Positions 28,205 through 37,730 are shown, counted from the first letter of the stretch. The stretch: 64,000 nucleotides of DNA from JAAYTD01 sp964472015 (GCA_964472015.1 CAYYIP010000007.1:50751-114750), one strand, 5' to 3'. Notes: generated from the sequence alone by a model not told the origin. Translations and numbers: made by a program.

Positions 28205-29053
28205 ATGAACAAAATAGTTGAAGCTAAATTTCTTAGTAAGTATGTAAAAAAATTTATAATAGAAGCACCACTTATTGCAAAAAAACGTTTAGCAGGACAA
28301 TTTGTTATTATTAGACTTGACTCTAACGGTGAACGTATACCTATAACGATAGCTAATTCTAATATTTCCCAAGGTACAATAACAATTGTTGTTCAGGGTG
28401 TTGGAAAGACAACTAACAAAATGTTGCAATTAGAAGCTGGCGATACTATTTTGGATGTTGTTGGTCCATTAGGGAAACCAACTCATATAGAAAATTATGG
28501 AAAATGTGTTGTTGTTGGTGGTGGAGTTGGTACTGCTATTGCATATCCAACTGCTATGGCATTGAAAGCAGCAGGTAATTATGTATCTGTTATTATTGGT
28601 GCACGTAATTCTGATTATATTATTTTACGTGAAGAGATTTCTGAGTTTGCTGATGAAGTGCATATTACAACGGATGATGGTTCAGATGGTTTTAAAGGAT
28701 TAGTTACTGAAAAATTAAGGGACTTAATTATGGAAGGTCATATAGATTTTGTTTTAGCAATAGGACCAGTTCCTATGATGGCCGCAGTAGCTGATTTAAC
28801 AAAACCTTATGGTATAAAAACAGTTGTAAGCTTGAATTCTATAATGTTAGATGGGACAGGAATGTGTGGCGGTTGTAGAGCTGTTGTTGGAGATAAAAAT
28901 GTGTTTGTTTGTGTTGATGGGCCTGAATTTGATGCACATGAGGTTAATTTTGATGTTTTAAAAAAACGTAATAATATATATGTTGATAAGGAACATTTAG
29001 CTAAATGTAATTTAGAAAAACAAGCAGAAATGTTATTAAAAAATAGCAAATAA
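28205..29053 (+). CDS. NfnA-type FAD/NAD-binding flavoprotein with [2Fe-2S] site
   Basis: A 282-residue ferredoxin reductase-like subunit (dihydroorotate dehydrogenase electron transfer/SudB/NfnA family). The FAD domain is first, with RIPITIAN, then the NAD domain with VVVGGGVGTAIAYP. The C-terminal cysteine cluster DGTGMCGGCRAVVG...VCVDGPEFD binds an iron-sulfur cluster. A strong ribosome-binding sequence AAAAAGGGG precedes the ATG. It is followed after 19 bases by the large subunit, which supports an NfnAB-like complex that couples NADH, NADPH and ferredoxin by flavin bifurcation. A simple sulfide dehydrogenase is an alternative. Confidence 0.9.
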   Translation: MNKIVEAKFLSKYVKKFIIEAPLIAKKRLAGQFVIIRLDSNGERIPITIANSNISQGTITIVVQGVGKTTNKMLQLEAGDTILDVVGPLGKPTHIENYGKCVVVGGGVGTAIAYPTAMALKAAGNYVSVIIGARNSDYIILREEISEFADEVHITTDDGSDGFKGLVTEKLRDLIMEGHIDFVLAIGPVPMMAAVADLTKPYGIKTVVSLNSIMLDGTGMCGGCRAVVGDKNVFVCVDGPEFDAHEVNFDVLKKRNNIYVDKEHLAKCNLEKQAEMLLKNSK

Positions 29054-29072
29054 AAAATGGAGAAAATAAATA

Positions 29073-30509
29073 ATGAGTAAATTGATTGCAGATAGAGTCA
29101 AAATGCCAAAACAGCCGATTTCAGAAAGGATAAAGAATTTTCAAGAAGTAAATCTTGGTTATACAATAGAGATGGCAAAAATAGAAGCAGATAGATGTTT
29201 ACAATGTAGTAAACCTCTTTGTGTGGAAGGATGTCCAGTTTCAGTTAAGATTCCTGAGTTTATAGCTGCAGTTTTTGAGGGTAATTTTGAAAGTGCTGCT
29301 AAGATATTAAAAATTGATAATATTTTACCAGCGGTTTGCGGTAGAGTTTGTCCACAAGAAGAACAATGTGAAAAATTATGTGTTTTAGGTAGAAAAGGCG
29401 CACCGGTTGCTATTGGAAATTTAGAGAGATTTGTTGCTGATTGGGAACGTAATAATATAGGAAATACTTCATTAATTACAAAAAATAAAACAGGATTAAA
29501 AGTTGCAGTTGTTGGTGGTGGACCTGCTGGATTAAGTTGTGCAGGTGACTTAGTACAAATGGGACATAGTGTTACAGTTTTTGAAGCACTACATGAAGTA
29601 GGTGGTGTTTTAATGTATGGAATACCAGAATTTCGTTTACCTAAAGATATTGTTAAAGAAGAAGTAGCTGCATTAGAGAAAGCAGGAGTTGTATTCATAA
29701 AAGATTATATAATTGGATTAACGGAAACTGTTGATGAGTTATTGGAAAGATTTAATGCTGTATTTATTGGGGTTGGTGCTGGGTTACCTTATTTTTTGGA
29801 TATTCCCGGCGAATACTTAAATGGAGTATATTCATCAAACGAATTTCTTACTCGAATAAATTTAATGAAGGCATATAGATTCCCAGAGTATGATACACCT
29901 ATGTTATCATTAGAAAATAAGAGAGTTGCTGTTTTTGGTGGTGGAAATACTGCTATAGATTCTGTTCGTACTGCAAAACGTCTTGGAGCATCTCAGGCTA
30001 TGATTTTTTATCGTCGTACTAATGCAGAAATGCCTGCACGTGAAGAAGAGATAAAGCATGCAATCGAAGAAGGTATTGATTTTTTATATCTTGTTTCACC
30101 AATTAAATTTGATGGTGATGAGAATGGATGGTTAAAATCAGTAACTATTCAAAGAATGGAATTAGGTGAACCTGACCACTCTGGACGTCGTAAGCCAATT
30201 CCAATTCCAAATATGGTTGAAGATATAGAAATTGATACTGCAATTGTTGCTATTGGTAATGGTTCTAATCCAATTATTAATCAAACAACACCTGATTTGA
30301 ATGTTAATAAATGGGGGAATATATTAGTTGATAATGAAACAATGAAAACAAATAAACCAGGCGTGTTTGCTGGTGGCGACATAGTAACAGGAGGTGCAAC
30401 AGTTATTCTTGCTATGGGAGCAGGACGTACTGCTGCAAAAGCTATTGATGATTTTTTACATAGTAAAAATTGGAATGAAGACGATACTACAATTTATCAT
30501 GAATGGTAG
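29073..30509 (+). CDS. gltA: NfnB/GltA-type NADPH-dependent oxidoreductase (glutamate synthase small-chain family)
   Basis: A 478-residue iron-sulfur flavoprotein. The N-terminal domain has two cluster sets, CLQCSKPLCVEGCP and CGRVCPQEEQCEKLC. The first dinucleotide fold VAVVGGGPAGLSCAGDL binds FAD, and the second, VAVFGGGNTAIDSVRTA, binds NADPH. FAGGDIVTGGATVILAMGAGR closes the family pattern. Automated annotation often names it glutamate synthase small chain GltA, but no large glutamate synthase chain is nearby, and the adjacent small FAD/NAD subunit points to the NfnAB pair. A GGAG-type ribosome-binding site precedes the ATG. Confidence 0.92.
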   Translation: MSKLIADRVKMPKQPISERIKNFQEVNLGYTIEMAKIEADRCLQCSKPLCVEGCPVSVKIPEFIAAVFEGNFESAAKILKIDNILPAVCGRVCPQEEQCEKLCVLGRKGAPVAIGNLERFVADWERNNIGNTSLITKNKTGLKVAVVGGGPAGLSCAGDLVQMGHSVTVFEALHEVGGVLMYGIPEFRLPKDIVKEEVAALEKAGVVFIKDYIIGLTETVDELLERFNAVFIGVGAGLPYFLDIPGEYLNGVYSSNEFLTRINLMKAYRFPEYDTPMLSLENKRVAVFGGGNTAIDSVRTAKRLGASQAMIFYRRTNAEMPAREEEIKHAIEEGIDFLYLVSPIKFDGDENGWLKSVTIQRMELGEPDHSGRRKPIPIPNMVEDIEIDTAIVAIGNGSNPIINQTTPDLNVNKWGNILVDNETMKTNKPGVFAGGDIVTGGATVILAMGAGRTAAKAIDDFLHSKNWNEDDTTIYHEW

Positions 30510-30629
30510 AAAAATAATTTAGGATAAATGTAAAATCAAATAAAAACTATTTCGTTATATATAGTGTAATTAAATTAATAATAAATACATATACGTAATT
30601 TTTAATTTAACTTTAAATTTATTATAATA

Positions 30630-31952
30630 ATGACAGAAGATTTTAAAAATAAAATAATTAAATCGGTAGAGGAAAATAGAAATAAAATAATTAAGAACTC
30701 ATACTTAAAAGATGAGTATTTTAAGTTGTTTAAAAAAATGGATTCGCCTGATAAAGGACATCTAGATTTTGAGAAAATACCGAAAGATATTTTTAAAAAT
30801 TTTAATTATGATTTATTTTTTGAAGATTATAGTGATGATGTAAATATAGATATTAATAAATATCTTCCTGATAATGTTAATAAAAATAATGTAAATATTA
30901 TAGTTTTATTAAATGGTTATTTATCAAATAAATATACTAATATTATTTCAAAAGATATTGTTGCTAAAAGTTTAGATAAAAAAGTTAAAGAAGAATATCT
31001 TGATATAGAAAAATATTTTTTACTTGATGCAGAACAATATGAAAATCCATTAACGGTTTTAAATGTGTTTCTTGCTATTGATGGATTATATATATATATT
31101 CCTAAAAATGTAGCAATAAAAGAACCGATTTATATTTTTTCTATTATTACTGATAATGACAAGGATTATTTATTTAATCAAAGAATCTTATGTTTACTTG
31201 ATGAAAATTCAGAAGCAACAATTATAGAGCATAAAATTTCTCTTTCAAATAATAAATCTGTTTTTATTCAAGTTAATGAGATTAATTTATTAAATAACTC
31301 AAAATTAAATTATTATAATTTATCTGACACTATAATTTCTAAACAAAAACAAAATGAAAAAAAATTTGTTACTCTTAGTAGCTATGAGCATAATATTGGA
31401 AAAAATGCTATTTGTAATGTTTCGTCAATAGATACTAATCCTAATTTTTCAAGGAAACGTGCTAATTTTAGATTAGGTGAAAATTCAGAACTTAATATAA
31501 ATTCTTTTTCTTTTGTAACAGATGATAATGTTGTAAATTATAGAACATTAGTAGAACATCAAGCTGATAATTCTAAATGTAATCAAATGGTAAAAGCTGT
31601 TACTGATGCTCAGTCTAAATTTATTTTTACGGGGAAGATAAAAATAGAAAGTGATGTAAAAAAAATTAATGCACATCAAAATAGTAGAATTATTACTTTA
31701 AGTGATAATGCTGATATTGTATGTGATCCTCAATTAGAGATATATTCAGATGATGTAATTTGTACTCATGGTGCTGCTATTGGTAATCCTAATGAAGATA
31801 TTATATTTTATTTACAAAGTCGTGGTATTAACAGTAATTTAGCAAAAAAAATATTATTAGAAGCTTTTGCAAATGAAATATATGATACAATAAAAGAAGA
31901 TAATTTACGAGAAAGTCTAAAAAAAAGTTCTTTCTTAGATGTTTTATTGTAA
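30630..31952 (+). CDS. sufD: Fe-S cluster assembly protein SufD
   Basis: A 440-residue SufB/SufD-type beta-helix protein, part of the SufBCD scaffold that builds iron-sulfur clusters. The recognisable part is the C-terminal core, with KINAHQNSRIITLSDNAD, DPQLEIYSDDVICTHGAAIG and FYLQSRGI, followed by a helical end. The N-terminal 100 residues are variable, as is usual for SufD. The gene is not next to sufB, sufC or sufS here. miaA follows after 40 bases, which suggests cotranscription. Assignment to SufD rather than SufB rests on size and the short C-terminal motif. Confidence 0.88.
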   Translation: MTEDFKNKIIKSVEENRNKIIKNSYLKDEYFKLFKKMDSPDKGHLDFEKIPKDIFKNFNYDLFFEDYSDDVNIDINKYLPDNVNKNNVNIIVLLNGYLSNKYTNIISKDIVAKSLDKKVKEEYLDIEKYFLLDAEQYENPLTVLNVFLAIDGLYIYIPKNVAIKEPIYIFSIITDNDKDYLFNQRILCLLDENSEATIIEHKISLSNNKSVFIQVNEINLLNNSKLNYYNLSDTIISKQKQNEKKFVTLSSYEHNIGKNAICNVSSIDTNPNFSRKRANFRLGENSELNINSFSFVTDDNVVNYRTLVEHQADNSKCNQMVKAVTDAQSKFIFTGKIKIESDVKKINAHQNSRIITLSDNADIVCDPQLEIYSDDVICTHGAAIGNPNEDIIFYLQSRGINSNLAKKILLEAFANEIYDTIKEDNLRESLKKSSFLDVLL

Positions 31953-31992
31953 AATGAAAAAAAAATTTATAATTATAAATAGGATATGTTAA

Positions 31993-32931
31993 TTGCAAAC
32001 GGACAATAAAAAGGTTATTGTTATTTGTGGGCCAACTGCATCAGGTAAAACAGAAGTAAGTATTGAGTTATCAAAATTAATTGATATTGAAATTATTTCT
32101 GCTGATTCAAGACAAATTTATAAATTACTAGATATTGGGACAGCCAAACCCACTAAAAATGAATTAGAAGCAGTAAAACATCATTTTGTTGATTTTCTTT
32201 TTCCTAATGAAGAATATAATGCAGGAAAATTTGGATCTGATGCTTATGAAATTGTCAATAAAATATATGAAAATAATAAGATCCCTGTTATTGTTGGAGG
32301 AGCAGGATTATATATAAAAGCATTATGTGAAGGTTTTTTTGATGATACTAGTATCCCAGAAGAAATATATAAAAAAATACGTAAAGAATTAAGTATAGAA
32401 CTAGAAACAAAAGGTATTGATGAATTATATAATGAATTGAAACTTGTTGATAATAAATCATATATTTTATATAATGATAAAAATCCAAGACGTATTTTAC
32501 GAGCTTTAGAGTATTATAGAGTTACAGGAGTAGCTTTTTCAGAAGCACATAAAACTAATCAAATATATAGAAATATATTACCTTATTATTTTTGTATATT
32601 ACATCCACGTGATATTTTATATAATCGTATTAATGATAGAGTTATTAAAATGATTGATATGGGATTAATTGAGGAAGTAACTAATATACTTAATTTAGGA
32701 TATGATAAAACTTTAAATTCTTTAAATACTGTAGGATATGCTGAAATTATAAAATTTTTAGATGGTAATCTAAATCTTGATGAAACTATTATAGATATCC
32801 AGAAGAATACAAGACGTTATGCTAAAAGACAATTAACATGGTTTAATAAAATTCCAAATATGAATTATATTTCTTCTAAATATAAATCATATGAAATTGC
32901 TGAATTTATATTAAAAGAATTTATTAACTAA
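31993..32931 (+). CDS. miaA: tRNA dimethylallyltransferase
   Basis: MiaA adds a dimethylallyl group to A37 of tRNAs that read codons starting with U. The P-loop is GPTASGKT (residues 13-20), followed by ISADSRQIYKLLDIGTAKP, HHFVDFL, VIVGGAGLYIKAL and NPRRILRALEYY. The C-terminal RRYAKRQLTWFNKIPN block is typical. The start is a TTG, as no in-frame ATG lies at a suitable place; the 312-residue length is normal with it. It follows sufD closely and precedes ftcD by 35 bases. Confidence 0.97.
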   Translation: MQTDNKKVIVICGPTASGKTEVSIELSKLIDIEIISADSRQIYKLLDIGTAKPTKNELEAVKHHFVDFLFPNEEYNAGKFGSDAYEIVNKIYENNKIPVIVGGAGLYIKALCEGFFDDTSIPEEIYKKIRKELSIELETKGIDELYNELKLVDNKSYILYNDKNPRRILRALEYYRVTGVAFSEAHKTNQIYRNILPYYFCILHPRDILYNRINDRVIKMIDMGLIEEVTNILNLGYDKTLNSLNTVGYAEIIKFLDGNLNLDETIIDIQKNTRRYAKRQLTWFNKIPNMNYISSKYKSYEIAEFILKEFIN

Positions 32932-32966
32932 TATAATGATATATAAACAATTAATATTTTTGCTAT

Positions 32967-34595
32967 ATGAAAAAGATAATAGAATGCGTTCCTAATTTTT
33001 CAGAAGGTCGCGATGAAAAAATAATTAATGCCATTGCAGATGCAATAAAGAATACTAAAGGAGTAACATTACTTGACGTTGATCCAGGTAAATCTACTAA
33101 TCGTACTGTTTATACATTTGTTGGTGATAATTATAGTATTGTTGAAGGTGCATTAAATGCTACTAGAGTAGCACGTAAATTAATTGATATGCGTAGCCAT
33201 AAAGGCGAACATCCACGTATGGGAGCTTTAGATGTTTGTCCTTTTGTGCCAGTTGCAAATGTTACTATGGAAGAATGTGTTGAATGTTCTAAAGAATTTG
33301 CAAGACGTGCTTCCGAAGAGTTAAATATTCCTTTCTATTTATATGAAGAAGCTTCAAATATTGGTTATAGAAAACATTTACCTGATATTCGTAGTGGAGA
33401 ATATGAAGAACTTCCTAAACGTATAGTACAACCTGAATGGAAGCCAGATTTTGGACCAGCTGAATTTATTCCCGAATGGGGTGCAACTGTAACAGGTGCA
33501 AGATTTTTTCTTATAGCTTATAATATAAATATTTTAGGGACGGCACAACAATCTCATAGAATAGCTCTTAATTTAAGAGAAGCAGGGCGGGGAGAAGACC
33601 AGCCAGGCAAATTGAAAGAAGTTAAAGGTATTGGATGGTATGTTGATGAATATAATATGTCGCAAGTTTCTATGAATTTAACTAATTATAAAGTAACGCC
33701 TGTACATATTGCTTTTGAAGAAGTTAAAAATGAAGCAAAATTATTAAATGTTGCTATAGCTGGGTCTGAACTTGTTGGATTGATTCCTTTAGAAGCTATC
33801 TTAATGGCTGCAGATTACTATATAAAAAAAGAAAATATTATGATTGTTGATGAAAGACAAAAAATAAGATTAGTTGTTGAGAGACTAGGATTAAATTCAA
33901 TATCAATTTTTGACCCTAATAAGCGAATAATAGAATATATTATAGATGATAAAGACCAGAATGAGCCTTTAGCAAATTTGACTTTAAGAAATTTTATTGA
34001 AGAAATAGCCAACAGAACTTCAGCCCCCGGTGGTGGTTCGGCTTCAGCAGCTATTGCTGCTATGGGAGTTGCGCTTGGTTGTATGGTTGGCCAACTTACT
34101 TATGGAATACGTAAATTTGAAAATGTAGATAGAGAAATTCGTAAGCCAATTCCATTTTTATATGAAGCAGTACAAAACCTCATTCCTATGGTAGATGCCG
34201 ATACTAATGCTTTTAATGATTATATGGAAGCCTTAAGAATGCCTAAAACCACTGATGAAGAAAAAGTTATTCGTACAAAAGCAATGCAAGAAGGATTAAA
34301 GAAAGCTATTGAAATTCCATTAAAAACAATGAAATATGCTAATAATGTATGGGATTCTATGATTGAAGTTGCAAGATATGGAAATATAGCATCTAAATCT
34401 GATGTTGAAGTAGGATGTAGAGCTATGGAAATGGGTATTTGGGGTGCTTACAAAAATGTTTTAATTAATTTAGAAGGTATAAAGGATAAAGAATTTGTTA
34501 ATAATAAGATTAAAGAAGTTGAAGTGATAAGAGATAATTCTATAAGTAAAATGAAAATAGTTTTAAATATTTTAGAAGAACGTAGTAAAAAATAA
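32967..34595 (+). CDS. ftcD: Glutamate formimidoyltransferase fused to formimidoyl-THF cyclodeaminase
   Basis: A bifunctional 542-residue enzyme of histidine breakdown and one-carbon metabolism. Residues 1-300 form the two formiminotransferase subdomains (IECVPNFSEGRD, RSHKGEHPRMGALDVCPF, VKGIGWYV). Residues 330-540 form the cyclodeaminase four-helix domain with SAPGGGSASAAIAAMG. The fused arrangement passes formimino-THF between sites. No other hut gene is present in the window, so whether the cell degrades histidine cannot be judged. It is the last gene of a plus-strand series ending at a strong terminator. Confidence 0.96.
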   Translation: MKKIIECVPNFSEGRDEKIINAIADAIKNTKGVTLLDVDPGKSTNRTVYTFVGDNYSIVEGALNATRVARKLIDMRSHKGEHPRMGALDVCPFVPVANVTMEECVECSKEFARRASEELNIPFYLYEEASNIGYRKHLPDIRSGEYEELPKRIVQPEWKPDFGPAEFIPEWGATVTGARFFLIAYNINILGTAQQSHRIALNLREAGRGEDQPGKLKEVKGIGWYVDEYNMSQVSMNLTNYKVTPVHIAFEEVKNEAKLLNVAIAGSELVGLIPLEAILMAADYYIKKENIMIVDERQKIRLVVERLGLNSISIFDPNKRIIEYIIDDKDQNEPLANLTLRNFIEEIANRTSAPGGGSASAAIAAMGVALGCMVGQLTYGIRKFENVDREIRKPIPFLYEAVQNLIPMVDADTNAFNDYMEALRMPKTTDEEKVIRTKAMQEGLKKAIEIPLKTMKYANNVWDSMIEVARYGNIASKSDVEVGCRAMEMGIWGAYKNVLINLEGIKDKEFVNNKIKEVEVIRDNSISKMKIVLNILEERSKK

Positions 34596-34610
34596 AAGTT
34601 ATAAAAAATA

Positions 34611-34643
34611 AAAACTCTCTTAAAAAATTAAGAGAGTTTTTTG
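34611..34643. terminator. Bidirectional terminator between ftcD and tRNA-Gln
   Basis: AAAACTCTCTT pairs with AAGAGAGTTTT, with T tracts on both sides. It ends the ftcD transcript and lies directly after the 3' end of the minus-strand tRNA. Confidence 0.85.
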
Positions 34644-34716
34644 TTGCTCCATTAGGGTTCGAACCTAAACTTTTCTGATCCAGAGTCAGACGTGTTGCCA
34701 ATTACACTATGGAGCA
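34644..34716 (-). tRNA. tRNA-Gln (CTG)
   Basis: On the minus strand the acceptor arm TGCTCCA/TGGAGCA, the anticodon stem TCTGA/TCAGA with loop CTCTGGA (anticodon CTG, plus-strand 34681-34683) and the T arm TAGGTTCGAACCCTA form a full cloverleaf. Discriminator A; CCA is not encoded. An isoacceptor with TTG should exist elsewhere. Confidence 0.95.
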
Positions 34717-34773
34717 TAATAATATAAAGTATATTTTAAATAGTGAAAAATTATTTAATTATTAATTATATAC

Positions 34774-35796
34774 TTATAATTCTGTATAATCATTCCATTT
34801 TATAAGACTAGAACCCCATGTAAAGCCTGCACCAAAAGATGAAATTATAACATTATCACCTTTTCTTAATTTTCTTTCTTCAGATAAAAAAGACATTGCT
34901 GTCGGAATAGTTGCAGCAGTCGTATTTCCATATTTTGTTATGGTTATTACTATCTTTTCTTGTGGTATATCAAGTTTCTCGCCAACACTTTTAATGATGC
35001 GTAAATTAGCTTGATGTGGAATAAACCATGTTATATCTTTTTTATTCATTTTTTGTTTACGCATTAAATCAAAAGTTGCATTTGTCATTTCTGTTACTGC
35101 ATTTTTAAATACAGGTTGTCCTTCTTGATAAATATAGTGGTCTTCAGGTTTTACATTTGTATGCCAGCTAGGAAGATAACTGCCACCTGCTTTTTTCTTT
35201 AAATGTTTTTCACCTTTTCCATCTATATATAATACTTGATCTATTATTCCGAGTTCAGGATTATCCGATTTTTCTATTATACAAACTCCTGCACCATCTC
35301 CAAATATTATTGCTTGCGATCTATCATTTAGATTTAATACTGAAGTCATTTTATCAGCACCGCATAGAAGTATTTTCTTTGCTAAACCTGATTTTATAAA
35401 AGAAGCAGCAGTAGATAAACCGAATACAAAACCGGAGCATGCAGCAGAAATATCAAATCCCCAAGCATTTCTACATCCTAGTTTACTTTGTACTATTGCA
35501 GCAGTATTTGGGAATTGATAATCAGGAGTTACAGTACATACAATTATACAATCGATATCTCTTGGACGTAGACGGCGTTTTTCAAGACATCTTTTTGCAG
35601 CAGGAAGAATTAAATCACTTGTTGCACCATCTAAGGCAAAATGTCTTTCAGTAATGCCTGTACGATTTACTATCCATTCATTAGTAGTATCTAAATAACT
35701 TGCAAAATAATCGTTGTCTATAACAGTTGGTGGTACATAATGAGCAACAGAAGATATAGTTGCATTTATAATACTATTCTCAATAATATTTGCCAT
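34774..35796 (-). CDS. fabH: 3-oxoacyl-ACP synthase III
   Basis: FabH starts fatty acid synthesis by condensing acetyl-CoA with malonyl-ACP. The catalytic triad is seen as Cys120 in DISAACSGFVFGL, His in WFIPHQANLRI and Asn in KYGNTTAATIP. The start at 35796 (MANIIENS) gives the usual length of 340 residues; a TTG nine codons upstream would extend it without family support. It follows plsX by 44 bases in the conserved rpmF-plsX-fabH arrangement. Confidence 0.97.
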   Translation of the reverse strand: MANIIENSIINATISSVAHYVPPTVIDNDYFASYLDTTNEWIVNRTGITERHFALDGATSDLILPAAKRCLEKRRLRPRDIDCIIVCTVTPDYQFPNTAAIVQSKLGCRNAWGFDISAACSGFVFGLSTAASFIKSGLAKKILLCGADKMTSVLNLNDRSQAIIFGDGAGVCIIEKSDNPELGIIDQVLYIDGKGEKHLKKKAGGSYLPSWHTNVKPEDHYIYQEGQPVFKNAVTEMTNATFDLMRKQKMNKKDITWFIPHQANLRIIKSVGEKLDIPQEKIVITITKYGNTTAATIPTAMSFLSEERKLRKGDNVIISSFGAGFTWGSSLIKWNDYTEL

Positions 35797-35840
35797 ATTT
35801 TTATTAATTAGTTTTGTTAACAAAATATAAAAATAATGTA

Positions 35841-36869
35841 TTAAGCCTCATTTACTGCAACTTCTATTTTGTTACAAATATTAGTTTTTATTGTATTCAA
35901 TGCTGCTACTATCATATTTTTTATTGCTAATGGCGAGGAACTACCATGTCCTATTATTACAACACCTTTTACACCAAGAAGAGGTACACCTCCATAAATT
36001 TCATAATTAAAACCATTGAAAATTTGTTTTAATACTGGTGCAGTAATTCCTATTTTCAATTTATTAAATACATTTGTTTTTGCAAATTGTTTCATTTCAT
36101 ATTTTATAACAGAGAAAATACTCTCTGCTAATTTTAATATTACATTTCCTGTAAAACCATCACAAATGACCAAGTTTGTTATCCCGTGTAATATATCTCG
36201 CCCTTCTATATTACCATAAAAATTTATTTTTTTATTATTTGATAGTAACTTATGAGCTTCTATTAATTGTTCCATCCCTTTATTTGATTCTTCACCTATA
36301 TTTAACAATCCTATTGAAGGATTGTTAATTCCTAATATTTCTTTATAATATATACTTCCCATTAAAGCATATTCATATAAAAAACGTGGTTGTAAATCTA
36401 AAGTTGCACCTGCATCCATTAATAATGTTGGATTTTCTTTTATTGTGGGAATAAATGTTCCTATTGAAGGACGACTTACACCTTTTAATCGTCCTAATAT
36501 TATTGTAGAAGTTGTTAAAATAGCTCCCGTATTTCCCGCTGATATAAAACCATCTACCTCATTATTTTTTAATAATTCTATTGATTTTATCATTGATGAA
36601 TTTTTCTTTGTTTTTATAGATTCAACGGGATCATCATACATTGTTATGACTTCGTCTGCAGGGATTATAGAAATATTTTTATTATTTAGTTTTATATTAT
36701 CCATATGTTTTTTTATTTCTTCTTCTTTCCCAACAACTATTATTTCTAAATTTTCTTTTATATTAGAATCAAAAAATAATTTTATCCCTTCTAATTCATT
36801 TATAGGTGCAAAATCGCCGCCCATACAATCAACGGCTATATGAATTTTATTTTTATTTATGTTTTCCAT
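35841..36869 (-). CDS. plsX: Phosphate acyltransferase PlsX
   Basis: PlsX converts acyl-ACP to acyl-phosphate, the donor for glycerol-3-phosphate acylation in membrane lipid synthesis. The family blocks are HIAVDCMGGDFAP, FISAGNTGAILT, GVSRPSIGTFIP, LMDAGAT and VCDGFTGNVILK. Length 342 is normal. It lies between rpmF and fabH on the minus strand, and a strong hairpin separates it from rpmF. Confidence 0.97.
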   Translation of the reverse strand: MENINKNKIHIAVDCMGGDFAPINELEGIKLFFDSNIKENLEIIVVGKEEEIKKHMDNIKLNNKNISIIPADEVITMYDDPVESIKTKKNSSMIKSIELLKNNEVDGFISAGNTGAILTTSTIILGRLKGVSRPSIGTFIPTIKENPTLLMDAGATLDLQPRFLYEYALMGSIYYKEILGINNPSIGLLNIGEESNKGMEQLIEAHKLLSNNKKINFYGNIEGRDILHGITNLVICDGFTGNVILKLAESIFSVIKYEMKQFAKTNVFNKLKIGITAPVLKQIFNGFNYEIYGGVPLLGVKGVVIIGHGSSSPLAIKNMIVAALNTIKTNICNKIEVAVNEA

Positions 36870-36936
36870 TAAAAAAAGTAAACTGTATAATTAAATAATT
36901 CTATAATTCTTATTTTTATAATTAAAATATTATAAA

Positions 36937-36981
36937 TAAAAGAGTAAAGATAATAATTCAAGTATTATCTTTACTCTTTTA
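36937..36981 (-). terminator. Strong hairpin between rpmF and plsX
   Basis: AAAAGAGTAAAGATAATA pairs with TATTATCTTTACTCTTTT around a short loop, and the minus-strand downstream bases are T-rich. It begins seven bases after the rpmF stop and can act as terminator or partial attenuator. Confidence 0.8.
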
Positions 36982-36987
36982 TTGTGA

Positions 36988-37164
36988 TTAGACAGAAGGT
37001 ATAACTTTCCTACCATTATAATATCCACACTCTGGACATGCAACATGAGTTAATTTAGTAGCACCACAATTAGGACATGAGGCAGTATTCATTGCAACTG
37101 CTTTATAATGTGTACGTCTTTTATCTCTTCTTGTTTTAGACGACCGTCTGGTTGGATTTGGCAT
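36988..37164 (-). CDS. rpmF: Large subunit ribosomal protein bL32
   Basis: A 58-residue protein read from the minus strand: MPNPTRRSSKTRRDKRR at the N-terminus, then CPNC and CPEC separated by about ten residues, forming the zinc ribbon of bL32, and a Lys/Val-rich end. This is the cysteine-containing (zinc) form. It is the conserved neighbour of plsX. Confidence 0.96.
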   Translation of the reverse strand: MPNPTRRSSKTRRDKRRTHYKAVAMNTASCPNCGATKLTHVACPECGYYNGRKVIPSV

Positions 37165-37201
37165 TTTTATTTGTTTCCTATTTTTATTTATAATTTTTTA
37201 T

Positions 37202-37597
37202 CTATTGTTTTATTTTTTTATCAAATTTATCAAAAAATAAAGATACTTTATCAGTAGCCTTACGTTTATGTTCTGGTTTTATATATAGTGCTACAGCAGA
37301 TAATGCTAAAAGTAGAGTAGTAATATCATCTGTATATCCAATGTGTAAAATAAAATCAGGAACTAAATCTAATGGAAAAATAAGATATCCAAGCGAGCCA
37401 ATTATAATTCTTTTTGCCCATTTTGGAGTATTTTCATCTCGATATGCATAATACAACTCTAAAATAATTTCAAGCATTTTTTTTCCTATAGTCTTGTAAT
37501 GCTTAACTATTTTTGCCCAAAAAGTTTTTTCTGTATAATGTGTTGAATATTCTTCATATTTTACAAATGATGTTGGTTTATTTGGTGTATCATCCAT
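37202..37597 (-). CDS. YkvA-like (DUF1232) membrane protein
   Basis: A 131-residue protein with a DUF1232 core in residues 58-105 (WAKRIIIGSLGYLIFPLDLVPDF, then GYTDDITTL), which has one or two short membrane helices with the conserved PxDLxPD pattern. The function of the family is not known. A charged N-terminus and a Lys-rich tail flank it. It lies 37 bases upstream of rpmF on the same strand and has a candidate promoter just upstream. Confidence 0.85.
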   Translation of the reverse strand: MDDTPNKPTSFVKYEEYSTHYTEKTFWAKIVKHYKTIGKKMLEIILELYYAYRDENTPKWAKRIIIGSLGYLIFPLDLVPDFILHIGYTDDITTLLLALSAVALYIKPEHKRKATDKVSLFFDKFDKKIKQ

Positions 37598-37630
37598 AAT
37601 TATTTAATTTAAATATAATATACTAAACTA

Positions 37631-37638
37631 CAAATATA
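37631..37638 (-). promoter_or_regulatory. Candidate -7 promoter element of the DUF1232-rpmF genes
   Basis: Minus-strand TATATTTG, part of TATATTTGTA, is about 34 bases before the DUF1232 start. Confidence 0.35.
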
Positions 37639-37730
37639 ATAAAATATAAATAAAAAATCATAATAATTATTTTAACAATATTTTAAATATTAATTATAAT
37701 AATTTATTAAATAATAGTATTATATTAAAG

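Noticed and set aside
28807..29698. Antisense open frames in the NfnAB-type genes
   Set aside because: They are shadows of well-conserved plus-strand genes and show no start context or recognisable domain.
32967..34595. Frameshift or split between the two domains of ftcD
   Set aside because: The frame is continuous, and fusion of the two domains is well known in this family.
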